Below are positions 25,793 to 34,320 of a stretch of 47,602 nt of DNA, in pieces. The notes beneath the pieces were generated by a model. The model ran no database searches, was not told the origin of the DNA, and was given only the letters and a program-made list of their open reading frames with translations. A program made the translations under genes and the position numbers. Position 1 is the stretch's first letter, and every line of letters starts with the position of its first letter. The stretch is from Myxococcales bacterium. Its GTDB lineage: Bacteria; Myxococcota_A; UBA796; GCA-2862545. The stretch is from the NCBI GenBank assembly GCA_019634415.1, contig JAHQVJ010000008.1:1-47602 (forward strand). Reading direction: 5' to 3'.

Positions 25793-26469
25793 TGGCACAC
25801 CGACGCAATCAGCGCGGATTCTCCCTGCTCGAGGTGATGGTGGCGCTGTCCATTCTCACCGTGAGCTTGGTGATCCTGGTGGAGACGCAGTCGTCGGCGG
25901 TGGTGCTCACGCGGGAGGCGGAGCGCATCGTGACGGCCACCGATCTGTCGCGGCTCACGCTGACCAACGCGCTGCTGCACGTGGAGCAGGAGGGCTTCCA
26001 GACCGCCGACGTGCACGAGTACGGCGACTTCGACGACCTGGGCAGCGACGTGCTCGACGTGCAGTTCGGGCGCGATCTGAAGGACTACCACTGGGAGTAC
26101 ACCATCACCGAGGTGGACATCTCGATGATCGGAGACGTCGCCTCGCTGGCCAGCAACCTGGGCGGGGGCGGCGACGACGACGGTGGTGGTGGCGGGATCG
26201 GAGCGCTGCTGGGCGGAGGCGGCGGCGACGCAGGTGGGCCGTCGGACGCCATGGGCTCCGGTGGCACCGCCGAGATGCTGGGCTCGCTCGGCTTCGGTCC
26301 GGAGCAGATCAGCGAGACCCTGTCGCCCTACATCCGCGAGATCCGAGTGCGGGTGTGGTGGGGGGAGTCCGCCGATCAGGCCGAGGAAGAAGGCACCGAG
26401 GTGGTCGTGACCACCCACGTGATCAACCCCACGGGGGTCCTGTCCCTCGAACAGCAGATCCCACAATGA
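25792..26469 (+). CDS. gspI: Type II secretion minor pseudopilin GspI with Gly/Asp-rich insert
   Basis: A 225-residue protein with the pseudopilin site RG/FSLLEVMVALSILTVSL (glutamate at +5), the short leader typical of GspI, and operon position I. GspI starts the pseudopilus tip complex with GspJ and GspK. Residues about 123-155 are a glycine-rich insert (GGGGDDDGGGGGIGALLGGG) that ordinary GspI proteins of about 125 residues do not have; it accounts for part of the extra length. The C-terminus returns to a beta pattern with IRVRVWWGES and EVVVTTHVINP. Start and stop overlap the neighbouring genes. Confidence 0.85.
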   Translation: MAHRRNQRGFSLLEVMVALSILTVSLVILVETQSSAVVLTREAERIVTATDLSRLTLTNALLHVEQEGFQTADVHEYGDFDDLGSDVLDVQFGRDLKDYHWEYTITEVDISMIGDVASLASNLGGGGDDDGGGGGIGALLGGGGGDAGGPSDAMGSGGTAEMLGSLGFGPEQISETLSPYIREIRVRVWWGESADQAEEEGTEVVVTTHVINPTGVLSLEQQIPQ

Positions 26470-27443
26470 GGCGCACGATGGTCCGTCGCAGGGGTCGTCG
26501 CGGCCTGACGCTCGTGGAGGCCATGGTCGCCATCGCCATCCTGTTGGTGATGTCGCTCGTGGTGGCGGAGTCGCTGCGCAACTCCATCGAGTTCCACAAC
26601 CTGCTGTCGAACCGGGACGGCACGGTGCGCACGGCGCGCGTAGTGCTCTCGAAGCTCAAGCGCGATCTGCAGCTGTCGTACCTGTCGCCGAACCGCACGC
26701 AGCCCCAGCGGTTCCTGACGGTGTTCGTGGGGCTCGACGAGGAGCCCGACAAGCTGTACTTCGCCACCCTGAACCACCAGCGGCTGTACCTGAACAGTCG
26801 CGAGGCCGATCTGGCCGAGGTCACGGTGTGGGCCGAGTCCAGCAAGGAAGGGCCTGGCTACACGCTGTACCACCGCGAGGCGCCGCGTATCGACGGGGAG
26901 CCCGACGAGCAGGGCGTGGTGTGGCCCCTGGCCCGCAACGTGCGGTCCTTCTCGCTGCGCTTCCTCGACCAGCAGAGCGGGGAGTGGCGCGAGGAGTGGG
27001 ACAGCCGCGGGGCCGACACGCCCTACCGGCTGCCGCGAGCGGTGGAGATCGCCTTGGTGCTCATCGCGCCCGATCCCGAGGACCCCACGGGCGAGCGCAC
27101 AGTGGACGTGCCGTTCCTCACCACGGTGGTGGTGGAGTACGCCCCCCGCATGCCCAACCCCAACGATCCCCTGTCCAACCTCGGAGGAGCGGCGGGAGGC
27201 GGGAACACCGCGGGCGTCAACGGCCTGGCAGGAGGCGGTGTCGGTGGCGTCGGTGGCGTCGGCGGCATCGGAGGAGGCGGTGGCTTCGGGGGAGCGGGGG
27301 CCGGAGGCCTCGGATTCGGGAACGTCGGTGGGGGCGTGTTCAGCAGCCCGACGGGTCGAGGTGGTCGAGGTGCGCGGGCAGGGGGCGCTCGCCCGCGCTC
27401 CACGCCTGCCGCTCCACGCACGGGTCTCGGGGGGCGCCCATGA
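26466..27443 (+). CDS. gspJ: Type II secretion minor pseudopilin GspJ with glycine-rich tail
   Basis: A 325-residue protein. The prepilin site RRG/LTLVEAMVAIAILLVMS has glutamate at +5. The globular part resembles GspJ (KLKRDLQLSYLSP, FVGLDEEPDKLYFATLNH, VRSFSLRFLDQQSGEWREEWD, LPRAVEIALVLI). GspJ normally ends soon after this strand. Here about 85 more residues form a glycine-rich tail (GGVGGVGGVGGIGGGGGFGG) that ends in basic, proline-containing sequence. The ATG overlaps the gspI stop as ATGA, and the stop overlaps the gspK start the same way. Confidence 0.87.
   Translation: MRRTMVRRRGRRGLTLVEAMVAIAILLVMSLVVAESLRNSIEFHNLLSNRDGTVRTARVVLSKLKRDLQLSYLSPNRTQPQRFLTVFVGLDEEPDKLYFATLNHQRLYLNSREADLAEVTVWAESSKEGPGYTLYHREAPRIDGEPDEQGVVWPLARNVRSFSLRFLDQQSGEWREEWDSRGADTPYRLPRAVEIALVLIAPDPEDPTGERTVDVPFLTTVVVEYAPRMPNPNDPLSNLGGAAGGGNTAGVNGLAGGGVGGVGGVGGIGGGGGFGGAGAGGLGFGNVGGGVFSSPTGRGGRGARAGGARPRSTPAAPRTGLGGRP
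27234..27269 (+). repeat. Four tandem 9-bp units in gspJ
   Basis: Four 9-base units encode G-G-V/I in frame: GGCGGTGTC, GGTGGCGTC, GGTGGCGTC and GGCGGCATC. As in-frame units they can expand or contract without breaking gspJ, which suggests slippage as the source of the glycine tail. Confidence 0.7.
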
Positions 27444-28693
27444 GGTTGTGGCACGAGTTGGTGCGCCCGCGTGGGCCGGTGCGCCATCGCTTCTATCGAG
27501 GCTGGCGTCGCTCGAAGGCAGGCGTGGCCTTGCTGATGGCCATCAGCGCCATCATGATGCTCACGGTGCTCGTCACCGAGATCGCCCACGGTGCGGTGGT
27601 GCGGGCTCAGCTCGCCGGGCAGCACCGGGACGAGGTGAAGGCCGAGGCGCTCGCCTACAGCGGCGCGCAGTTCTACCGGATGATCCTCATGGCGTCGGCC
27701 GCCATCGGCCGGAACCCCATGGTGGGCCAGCTCGCCGCCATGATGGGCATGAACGCCACCGAGCTGTGGCAGGCCATTCCCTTCATCGACACCCGGCTGA
27801 TGCGCATGGTGTTCGTGTCGGACGGGAGGACTGACGAAGACGACGTGGCCGAGACCGTGGCCGCGGGTGGGCTGTCCGACGAGCAGATCGAGGAGAGCCG
27901 AGGGGGCGGCAGCTCGCTGCTCGGGCGTCCCTTCCTCGACTTCGACGGCGACTTCCACGCCTCCGTCAAGGACGAGGAGCGCCGGATCTACGTGGGTCAG
28001 TTCCAGGCCCAGACGCTGGGGGACTTGCTGGTCCAGCCAGCGGCCCAGCAGATCATGGCCATGTTGTCGCGGGAGGACTTCCACGACTTCATCCAGGCCA
28101 ACAACATCGTGAAGGAAGAGCTCGTCGCCAACCTCGCCGACTGGACCGACGCCGACGACGTGCGGCTGTACCAGGGTGGTAGCGAGGACGGCCTATATCA
28201 GCGCCTCGACGAGCCCTATCGGGCCAAGAACCAGCCCTTCGACACGCTGCAGGAGATGCGGCTGGTGGAGGGCTGGCACATCGACGGGATCTGGGAGCGG
28301 GTGGGCAAGCACCTCACCATCTACGGCACCGGCCAGATCAACGTGAACACCGCCACCCACGACGTGCTCAAGGCCTTGCTGATGGCCCACGCCGAGGGAG
28401 TGGTCAACGAGACCACCGTGGACCCGGCGCTGTCGGAGTTCCTGGCGCTGCGCGGACGTCCACTGGCCGACGGGGGCATGTACATCGCCAGCCCTCAGCA
28501 GTTCGTGAGCTTCTTCGAGACACAGATGGGCTTGCAGCTGCGCGACGACATCGAGAGGGCCATCACCACCCAGTCCAAGGTGTTCCGCATCACGTCCGCC
28601 GGCGAGGTGGGCAACGCGCGGGTCGAGGTGCAGGCCATCCTCGACTTCACCAACGACCCCACCGGCCGCGTCATGTACTGGCGCGTTCGATGA
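27440..28693 (+). CDS. gspK: Type II secretion minor pseudopilin GspK
   Basis: A 417-residue GspK, the large tip pseudopilin. The hydrophobic start SKAG/VALLMAISAIMMLTVLV lacks glutamate at +5, as expected for GspK alone among pseudopilins. The FLDFDGDFHASVKDEERRIYVG segment, LADWTDADD and the helix-hairpin-like QINVNTATHDVLKALL are all characteristic. The C-terminus has SAGEVGNARVEVQAIL. The protein is larger than many GspK (about 330), with an extra methionine-rich helical stretch after the transmembrane helix. The frame is open upstream, but the ATG at 27440 overlaps the gspJ stop and directly precedes the basic leader. Confidence 0.93.
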   Translation: MRLWHELVRPRGPVRHRFYRGWRRSKAGVALLMAISAIMMLTVLVTEIAHGAVVRAQLAGQHRDEVKAEALAYSGAQFYRMILMASAAIGRNPMVGQLAAMMGMNATELWQAIPFIDTRLMRMVFVSDGRTDEDDVAETVAAGGLSDEQIEESRGGGSSLLGRPFLDFDGDFHASVKDEERRIYVGQFQAQTLGDLLVQPAAQQIMAMLSREDFHDFIQANNIVKEELVANLADWTDADDVRLYQGGSEDGLYQRLDEPYRAKNQPFDTLQEMRLVEGWHIDGIWERVGKHLTIYGTGQINVNTATHDVLKALLMAHAEGVVNETTVDPALSEFLALRGRPLADGGMYIASPQQFVSFFETQMGLQLRDDIERAITTQSKVFRITSAGEVGNARVEVQAILDFTNDPTGRVMYWRVR

Positions 28694-28709
28694 CCAACCG
28701 GAGCGGACC

Positions 28710-30593
28710 GTGCCGAGACTGATCGCGCTGGACATCGGCTCTCATGCCGTGAAGGCCACCACCTACCGCATGAACGGCAGGCAGTTCTCCGTGGAGCAGC
28801 AGTTCCACCAGCCGGTGCCCCAGGACGGGTCCAAGCCTGGCATGGACCTGCGCATGGTGGCGCTGGCCACACTGCTCGAGGACGTGCCGGACCTGGTTCC
28901 CGGTGCCTCCGACAGCGTCGTGATGGCCTATCCGTCGTCGCTGGCGTCCTTCCATCGGGTGGACATGCCCTTCACCGACCGGGCCCAGATCGAGGGTACG
29001 CTGCCGTTCACGGTGGAGAACGAGGTGCCCTTCGACCTCGAGGACATGGTCCTCGGCTGGCGGGTGGCGTCGGTGGGGGACGGAAGCCAGGTGGTGGCGG
29101 TGCTGGCGCGCCACGAGCAGGTGAGCGACTGGCTGAACGCCCTGTCCGACAAGGGGGTGGACCCGGCCGCCGTCTACGTGGACGCCGACGTCTACGGGCC
29201 CTGGGGTCTGTTGGAGTCGGGATGGGTGGGCGACGACGACGAGGAACACGACGACGACGACGAAGAGGCCTCCACCCCACAGCGATCCAGCTCGCTGGTG
29301 GCGGTGGTGGACGTGGGGCACCTGCACACCACGGTCACCGTGGTTCGCGACGGCGTGGCCGAGATCTGCCGCTCCATCAACACGGGTGGCTGGGCCTTCA
29401 CGCGGGCCATCCAGGAGGCGCTCGACTGCACCTGGGAGCAGGCCGAGCAGTTCAAGCACGGGGCGCTCGCTGTGGACGCCGCGCCGCCCACCCCCCAGGC
29501 CCCGCCACCTGCTCCGGAGGACGAGCCCACGGTCACGGTGGAGGAGGAGTTCTTCCTGCTGGAGGAAGAAGAAGAGGAGGTCACCGATCCCGGTGGCCCG
29601 GAGTCCAGCACGACTGCGTCGCACTTCGAGTCCCTCGGGTCTTCACACCCGGCTGCGGGCGCTCCGGTGCACGCACCCTCGCTGGCCTTCGGCGGCGACG
29701 GCTCGGGCTACGACGAGCTGCCCCCCGAAGCGCGCGAGCGCGTGGACCTGGCCTTGAAGGGCCTGCTGGCCGAGCTGCGCTCCACCCTCATCAGCTCCGA
29801 GGACATCCTGTCGGCGGAGGTCACCGAGGTCCGCGTCACGGGCGGCTCCTCGCGCATGGAAGCGCTGCGCCTGCGGATGGCCGAGGATCTGGGTGTGCCC
29901 GTGCGGCTCGCCACCGATCCCTCCATGGATGGTGCGGCTGGACCCTTCAGCCTCACCTCGGCGTTGGCCGCGGCCAGCGTGCCCGGTGCTCCCGATGTGG
30001 TGGACCTCCGGGTGGGGGATCTGCAGTACCGCGGGGGCACCAACCTGATCCGGGCGTCGCTGACCTACGGGGTGGCCGGTGCCGTGTTCTTCACCTTCGC
30101 CGCCACCCTGATGTTCGGCTGGCAGTTCTGGACGCTGAGCGGAGAGCAGTCGCAGGCCGAGGCTGCTGCGGTGGAGATCGTGAAGGCGGCCGCTGGCGAC
30201 GAGGCAGCGGGCATCGACGTCAGCAACCTAAGCACGGCGAAGGCACTGATGGCGGGTGTCACCGAGGACGCCGCCCAGCTCGCCGCGGTGGTGGGTGACG
30301 GCAAGGGCGTTCCCCCCACCGTCGACACGCTCTACGCCCTCACCAAGGCGTTTCCGCCGCACCCCGACGTCACGGTGGAGCTGTCGGATCTGACGATCAC
30401 GCGCACGTCGATCAGCTTCAACGCCGAGACCGACAACTTCGCCTCGAGCTCGTCGGTGGAGGAGCGGCTGCAGTCCGACCCTCGGTTCGCGAAGGCGGCG
30501 AAGGGCCAGGAGACGAAGATGTCGAACGGCCGGGTGAAGTTCCCCGTGTCCATTCCCATCGGCGATGGCGCCGACACCGAAGAGGAGGGCTGA
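28710..30593 (+). CDS. gspL: Type II secretion protein GspL with PilM-like actin-fold domain
   Basis: A 627-residue protein. The N-terminal actin-like domain starts RLIALDIGSHAVKATTYRMN, as in PilM/GspL, and includes LPFTVENEVPFDLEDMVLGW, the PilM-type recruitment region, and VVDVGHLHTTVTVVRDG. A transmembrane segment lies at about 450-475 (VAGAVFFTFAATLMFGWQFW), followed by a periplasmic ferredoxin-like domain (VTVELSDLTITRTSISFNAE). Two acidic inserts break the cytoplasmic part, at about residues 174-190 (DDDEEHDDDDEE) and about 255-295, the latter mixing proline and glutamate. The usual GspL is about 400 residues, so the inserts are lineage-specific. GspL anchors GspE at the inner membrane. 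The GTG start is 16 bases after gspK. Confidence 0.88.
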   Translation: MPRLIALDIGSHAVKATTYRMNGRQFSVEQQFHQPVPQDGSKPGMDLRMVALATLLEDVPDLVPGASDSVVMAYPSSLASFHRVDMPFTDRAQIEGTLPFTVENEVPFDLEDMVLGWRVASVGDGSQVVAVLARHEQVSDWLNALSDKGVDPAAVYVDADVYGPWGLLESGWVGDDDEEHDDDDEEASTPQRSSSLVAVVDVGHLHTTVTVVRDGVAEICRSINTGGWAFTRAIQEALDCTWEQAEQFKHGALAVDAAPPTPQAPPPAPEDEPTVTVEEEFFLLEEEEEEVTDPGGPESSTTASHFESLGSSHPAAGAPVHAPSLAFGGDGSGYDELPPEARERVDLALKGLLAELRSTLISSEDILSAEVTEVRVTGGSSRMEALRLRMAEDLGVPVRLATDPSMDGAAGPFSLTSALAAASVPGAPDVVDLRVGDLQYRGGTNLIRASLTYGVAGAVFFTFAATLMFGWQFWTLSGEQSQAEAAAVEIVKAAAGDEAAGIDVSNLSTAKALMAGVTEDAAQLAAVVGDGKGVPPTVDTLYALTKAFPPHPDVTVELSDLTITRTSISFNAETDNFASSSSVEERLQSDPRFAKAAKGQETKMSNGRVKFPVSIPIGDGADTEEEG

Positions 30594-30594
30594 G

Positions 30595-31182
30595 ATGGCG
30601 ACGATCGAGGTCCGTACAGGGCCGTTGGCGGCCATCGAGCAGCAGCTCGAGATGCTCTCGCCGCGAGACCGCAAGCTGCTGGTGGGGCTGGTGCTCTTCT
30701 TCGCCGTCGTGTTCGTCGGCGGGTACTGGTACCTGCTCAACGATCTGCTCAACGACAAGGCGAGCCGGGTGCGGGAGGCCAAGGAGTCCCTGGTGATGAT
30801 CCAGGCACTCGACGCCGAGCACAAGGAGCACAGCGCGCGCTTCGCGGCTCAGGAGAGCCGGCTGCGGGAGCACAGCAAGCAGCGGGTTCAGCCCTGGGTG
30901 GAGGATCTGGCCACCAAGCACTCCATCACCGGCAAGCAGCTCAACTCGGTCAGCTCGCAGTCGAGCGAGCCTGTCTCCGACGTGATCGAGCGCACCACCT
31001 ACAAGGTGGAGCTGAAGCGGGTACCGCAGGAGGCGCTGTACCGGTTCCTCTACGACCTGGAGACGAGCAGCTTCCCGGCCTCCATCGAGCAGGCCGACTT
31101 CAAGGTCGCCTACTACAAGAAGGAGAAGCTGATGGATCTCACGCTCCAGCTGACCGTGCTCAAGCTGGTGGAGGGGGCCTGA
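30595..31182 (+). CDS. gspM: Type II secretion protein GspM
   Basis: A 195-residue bitopic inner-membrane protein. A short cytoplasmic N-terminus containing LSPRDRKLLVGLVL, very typical of GspM, precedes one transmembrane segment (about 30-50, VLFFAVVFVGGYWYLL). A coiled-coil stretch follows (KASRVREAKESLVMIQALDAEH), then a small ferredoxin-like domain ending LTLQLTVLKLVEGA. GspM partners GspL. The ATG lies one base after the gspL stop; its stop overlaps the gspN start. Confidence 0.88.
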   Translation: MATIEVRTGPLAAIEQQLEMLSPRDRKLLVGLVLFFAVVFVGGYWYLLNDLLNDKASRVREAKESLVMIQALDAEHKEHSARFAAQESRLREHSKQRVQPWVEDLATKHSITGKQLNSVSSQSSEPVSDVIERTTYKVELKRVPQEALYRFLYDLETSSFPASIEQADFKVAYYKKEKLMDLTLQLTVLKLVEGA

Positions 31183-32399
31183 TGCGCGCCGTAGGCATGG
31201 TCGTGGGCGGCATCGTGTGGTGCATGCTCATCTTCTCCTTCACCCTGTGGCTGACGTTCCCGTCGGACACGCTGATCGAGCGCATTCGGCACGAGACGCC
31301 GCGGATGATGGGCTCGGAGTACTCCTCCGATCTGGCGAGCATCGCACCTTGGTGGTTCGGGGTCGCCGCGAAGGACGTCAAGCTGTACAGCACGGCCACT
31401 CAGGACTGGCGCTCGTCGGAGGAACCGGAGGGGCCGAGCCTCGTGGGGATCGCCAAGGACGTGCGGGTGCGGGCGTCGCCGTTCTCGATGCTGCGCAACA
31501 AGCCCTACGTGTCGGGGTCCGTGACCCTCACCGAGGCACCCGTCACCTACGCCTTGGGGTTCGCGGAGAACGAGCGAGGGGCCATGGGGCTCGTCTCGGC
31601 CGACGTGGAGGGCTCGAGCGTTCCGTTGGCGGATCTGCTCATGCTCGCGCCGTCCACGGCCATCTCGGCAACGGGCTCGGTGGATGCCGAGCTGCGCTTC
31701 GAGGCAGGGGAGGACGGTCTGTCCACCGCCGAGGGCAAGATGGAGATCTCCGGCGAGAACATCGTGTTGTCGGACATCGAGATCCCGGGGATCGGCCCGC
31801 TGGGCATGGACATTCCGATCGAGTCGTTGGAGCTGACCTGCCCCGTGCGCGAGGGCAAGTGCGAGATCGAGCGGGGCACGGTGTCGTCGCCGCTGCTCGA
31901 CATGCGCATCGAGGGCCACGTGGCCCTTCGGGATCCCCTGAGCCGCAGCACCCTCGACATCGAGCTGATCGTGAGCGACCTCGGCGACGATCTGAAGGCC
32001 TTCGAGGGCTTCATGTCGTCGGCCAAGCAGAGTGATGGGGCCTACCACTACGCCTGTCGCGGGATCGTGTCTCGGCTCCGCTCCTGCCAACCCGTCCGCG
32101 CCTCGGCGCGCCGGTCCACCACGCCGCGGCCTTCGCCGTCTCGGACGTCGAGGGGCACGGCCAACCGAGGGGAGCCGCGCTCGGCCTCGTCGGGCAACAT
32201 GGACGAGGAGCGGGAGCGTCGGCGTCAGGAGATCCGGGAGCGCCTCCGTCAGCGTCGCGAGGCGCGGGAGCGCGATCGCGAGGACGACGTCGAGGAAGAG
32301 GAGGAGATCCCCGAGGACGAGCTCGACGAGGAGATCCTCGAGGACGAGTTCATCGACGAGGAAGAGGGAGAGGAGTTCGAGGAGGAGTTCGAAGACTGA
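31182..32399 (+). CDS. gspN: Type II secretion protein GspN with charged C-terminal tail
   Basis: A 405-residue protein. One N-terminal transmembrane segment (MVVGGIVWCMLIFSFTLWLT) is followed by TFPSDTLIERI and a beta-rich periplasmic domain, matching the GspN family found in delta-type systems. The last ~115 residues are different: an Arg/Ser/Pro-rich segment with paired cysteines (YACRGIVSRLRSCQP), an Arg/Glu-rich helical stretch (about 345-370, ERRRQEIRERLRQRREARER) and a run of almost pure Glu/Asp to the end. It closes the operon. Its TGA stop directly abuts the stop of the convergent pabB, forming TGATCA, with no room for a terminator between them. Confidence 0.82.
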   Translation: MRAVGMVVGGIVWCMLIFSFTLWLTFPSDTLIERIRHETPRMMGSEYSSDLASIAPWWFGVAAKDVKLYSTATQDWRSSEEPEGPSLVGIAKDVRVRASPFSMLRNKPYVSGSVTLTEAPVTYALGFAENERGAMGLVSADVEGSSVPLADLLMLAPSTAISATGSVDAELRFEAGEDGLSTAEGKMEISGENIVLSDIEIPGIGPLGMDIPIESLELTCPVREGKCEIERGTVSSPLLDMRIEGHVALRDPLSRSTLDIELIVSDLGDDLKAFEGFMSSAKQSDGAYHYACRGIVSRLRSCQPVRASARRSTTPRPSPSRTSRGTANRGEPRSASSGNMDEERERRRQEIRERLRQRREARERDREDDVEEEEEIPEDELDEEILEDEFIDEEEGEEFEEEFED

Positions 32400-33659
32400 T
32401 CAGCTGCCTTCGGGTCCGACGAGGGCGCGATGCAGCGCCGTGGCCTTGGTCTGCGTCTCCTCGTACTCGTCGCTCGGCACGCTCTGGGCGACGATGCCTC
32501 CGCCCACGTGGTAGCGCGCCTGTGTGCCGTGCATCACGGCGGTGCGGATGGCCACGTTGAAGGCGGCACGCCCCGAGTCGCACACGAACCCGATGGCGCC
32601 ACAATAGACGCCGCGCCCGTGGGACTCGAGCTGCCGGATCCGCTCACAGGCGCGCACCTTGGGGGCCCCCGTCACGGAGCCGGGGGGGAAGGAGGCCGCC
32701 AGGGCGTGCCACACGTCCAGCTCGGGGCGGAGCGTGGCGTGCACGGCCTGGGAGGTGTGCAGCACGGTGGGGTGCTGTGTGAGGCGGCGAGGATCCGTGC
32801 GCACGGAGCCGATGGTGGCCACGCGACCCAGGTCGTTGCGCACCAGATCCACGATCATCGTGAGCTCGGCCAGGTCCTTGCGGGAGGCGAGTAGCTCGGA
32901 GCGGAGGCGCTGGTCGTCGGACCGGGTGGCTCCGCGTGGGCGCGTGCCCTTGATGGGGTCGGAGCGCAGCTGCTGGCCCTCGACGCGGAGCAGGAGCTCG
33001 GGGGAGTTGCAGAGCACGGCGTGGTCGGCGTCGAGCTTCAGGAAGGCGCCGTGGGGGGCATCGGCGCGACGCAGGCGCCGGTAGGCGTCCCAGGAGGCAC
33101 CGGCGTGCTGCACGAACACCGGTCGCGTGAGGTTCACCTGGTAGCAGTCGCCGATCTGGATCCAGTGGAGGATCTGGCGCACGGAGGCCTCGAAGGCCGC
33201 TTGCTCGTCGGGCTCGGGGCGCACCTCGCCGGAGGGGGGAGGAGGCTCTGGCGGCGCGGAGGCTCGATCCAGCAGCGCGTGGGCGGCGGCTCGGGCGGCG
33301 GTGGGACCGGTGGCATGCCAGCGCTGCTGGGCGTGATCGAAGCACAGTGCTGCATCGTAGCGCCCCAGCCATACGGGTGGCTCCGGTGTGGCGGGCTGCG
33401 AGGGCACGGGCTGCACGGCGTGGCCTGCGCCGAAGCCGACGTAGCCGATCACGCCCGCCGAGAAGGGCAGCTCGCCCTGGGCATCGGAGGGGCGCTGCAG
33501 GTGTCGTGCGGCGTCGGGCCACTGCGTCTCGTCGGTGATCACCTCCACCGGATCCCACGCCACCACGGACCAGCCCGCTGCACCGTGGCCTCCGTCGAGC
33601 CAGACCACGCCTGGCCGAGGGCCCAGGGCGTGCACGACGGCCTCGGGGGACGGCGTCAT
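32400..33659 (-). CDS. pabB: Aminodeoxychorismate synthase component I (chorismate-binding)
   Basis: A 419-residue chorismate-utilising enzyme. The C-terminal catalytic domain has IGDCYQVNLTRPV, SPELLLRVEGQQL, DPIKGTRPRG, ELTMIVDLVRNDLGRVA, SFPPGSVTGAPKVRACERI and VGGGIVAQSVPSDEYEE. The lysine K237 in PIKGT is the residue that separates PabB (forms a covalent intermediate) from TrpE, which has PIAGT. The reaction converts chorismate and ammonia to 4-amino-4-deoxychorismate for folate. The frame is open far upstream; I chose the ATG at 33659, which overlaps the thiE stop as ATGA. No pabA or pabC is adjacent. The N-terminal domain is shorter than in E. coli PabB. Confidence 0.88.
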   Translation of the reverse strand: MTPSPEAVVHALGPRPGVVWLDGGHGAAGWSVVAWDPVEVITDETQWPDAARHLQRPSDAQGELPFSAGVIGYVGFGAGHAVQPVPSQPATPEPPVWLGRYDAALCFDHAQQRWHATGPTAARAAAHALLDRASAPPEPPPPSGEVRPEPDEQAAFEASVRQILHWIQIGDCYQVNLTRPVFVQHAGASWDAYRRLRRADAPHGAFLKLDADHAVLCNSPELLLRVEGQQLRSDPIKGTRPRGATRSDDQRLRSELLASRKDLAELTMIVDLVRNDLGRVATIGSVRTDPRRLTQHPTVLHTSQAVHATLRPELDVWHALAASFPPGSVTGAPKVRACERIRQLESHGRGVYCGAIGFVCDSGRAAFNVAIRTAVMHGTQARYHVGGGIVAQSVPSDEYEETQTKATALHRALVGPEGS

Positions 33660-34285
33660 CGCAGCGACCGTGCGGCGGCTTCCGGATCGGGGGCGCGGGC
33701 GATGGCGCCGATGATGGCCCAGGCGTCCACCCCGGTGGCGCGAACGTCCGCCAGGCGCTCGGCGTCGATGCCTCCGATGGCCACCAGCGGGCAGGAGCGC
33801 GGGACCAGCTCGCGCGCGGCACGCAGGGCGTCGAGGCCCTGGACCTGCTTGGGGCGTGACAGGTTCGGCGTGCCGAACACCGGACCGAAGGCCACGTAGT
33901 CGGCGTCGGCCACCGCAGCGGGCACGCTGGCGAGGTCGTTGGTGCTGCGCCCCAGCAGCCGGCCTGGGCCCAATGCGGAGCGTGCGGCGGCGGTGTCCAG
34001 GTCGGTCTGACCCAGGTGCACGCCGTCGGCGTCGACCTGGGCGGCCACCTCGGGGTGGTCGTTGACGATGAACAGCGTGCCGTGCTCTCGGCAATGGGTG
34101 GCGAGGCGCCTGGCGGCGGTCAGGGTGTCGGCTGGTGACCAACCCTTACAACGCAGCTGCAGCACGCCGCAGCCTCCGCGCAGCAGGGCGAGGCCCAGGC
34201 CGATGGGATCGCCGTCGCGGGCAGCCTGGGCGTCGGCGATACCGTACAGCCCTCGGAGTCGGGCGAGCTGGGCGCGCGTCGTCAT
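33656..34285 (-). CDS. thiE: Thiamine-phosphate synthase
   Basis: A 209-residue TIM-barrel enzyme that joins the pyrimidine (HMP-PP) and thiazole phosphate halves of thiamine. Diagnostic segments are the LYGIADAQ start, LQLRCKGWS (phosphate and substrate loop), LFIVNDHPEVAAQVDADGVHLGQTDL, YVAFGPVFGTPNLSRPKQVQGLD and PLVAIGGIDAERL. Length is normal. The gene is first in a two-gene unit with pabB (4-base overlap), linking thiamine and folate synthesis. It is divergent from mltD with only 35 bases between the starts, so the two promoters must overlap or lie within the genes. Confidence 0.93.
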   Translation of the reverse strand: MTTRAQLARLRGLYGIADAQAARDGDPIGLGLALLRGGCGVLQLRCKGWSPADTLTAARRLATHCREHGTLFIVNDHPEVAAQVDADGVHLGQTDLDTAAARSALGPGRLLGRSTNDLASVPAAVADADYVAFGPVFGTPNLSRPKQVQGLDALRAARELVPRSCPLVAIGGIDAERLADVRATGVDAWAIIGAIARAPDPEAAARSLR

Positions 34286-34320
34286 CGAGGTACGGTAGGA
34301 AGGGGTAGCGTCGGTTTTCT

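Noticed and set aside
32400..34142. Long form of PabB starting inside thiE
   Set aside because: The N-terminal 161 residues are a shadow of thiE. The ATG at 33659 gives the 4-base overlap typical here and a normal PabB start.
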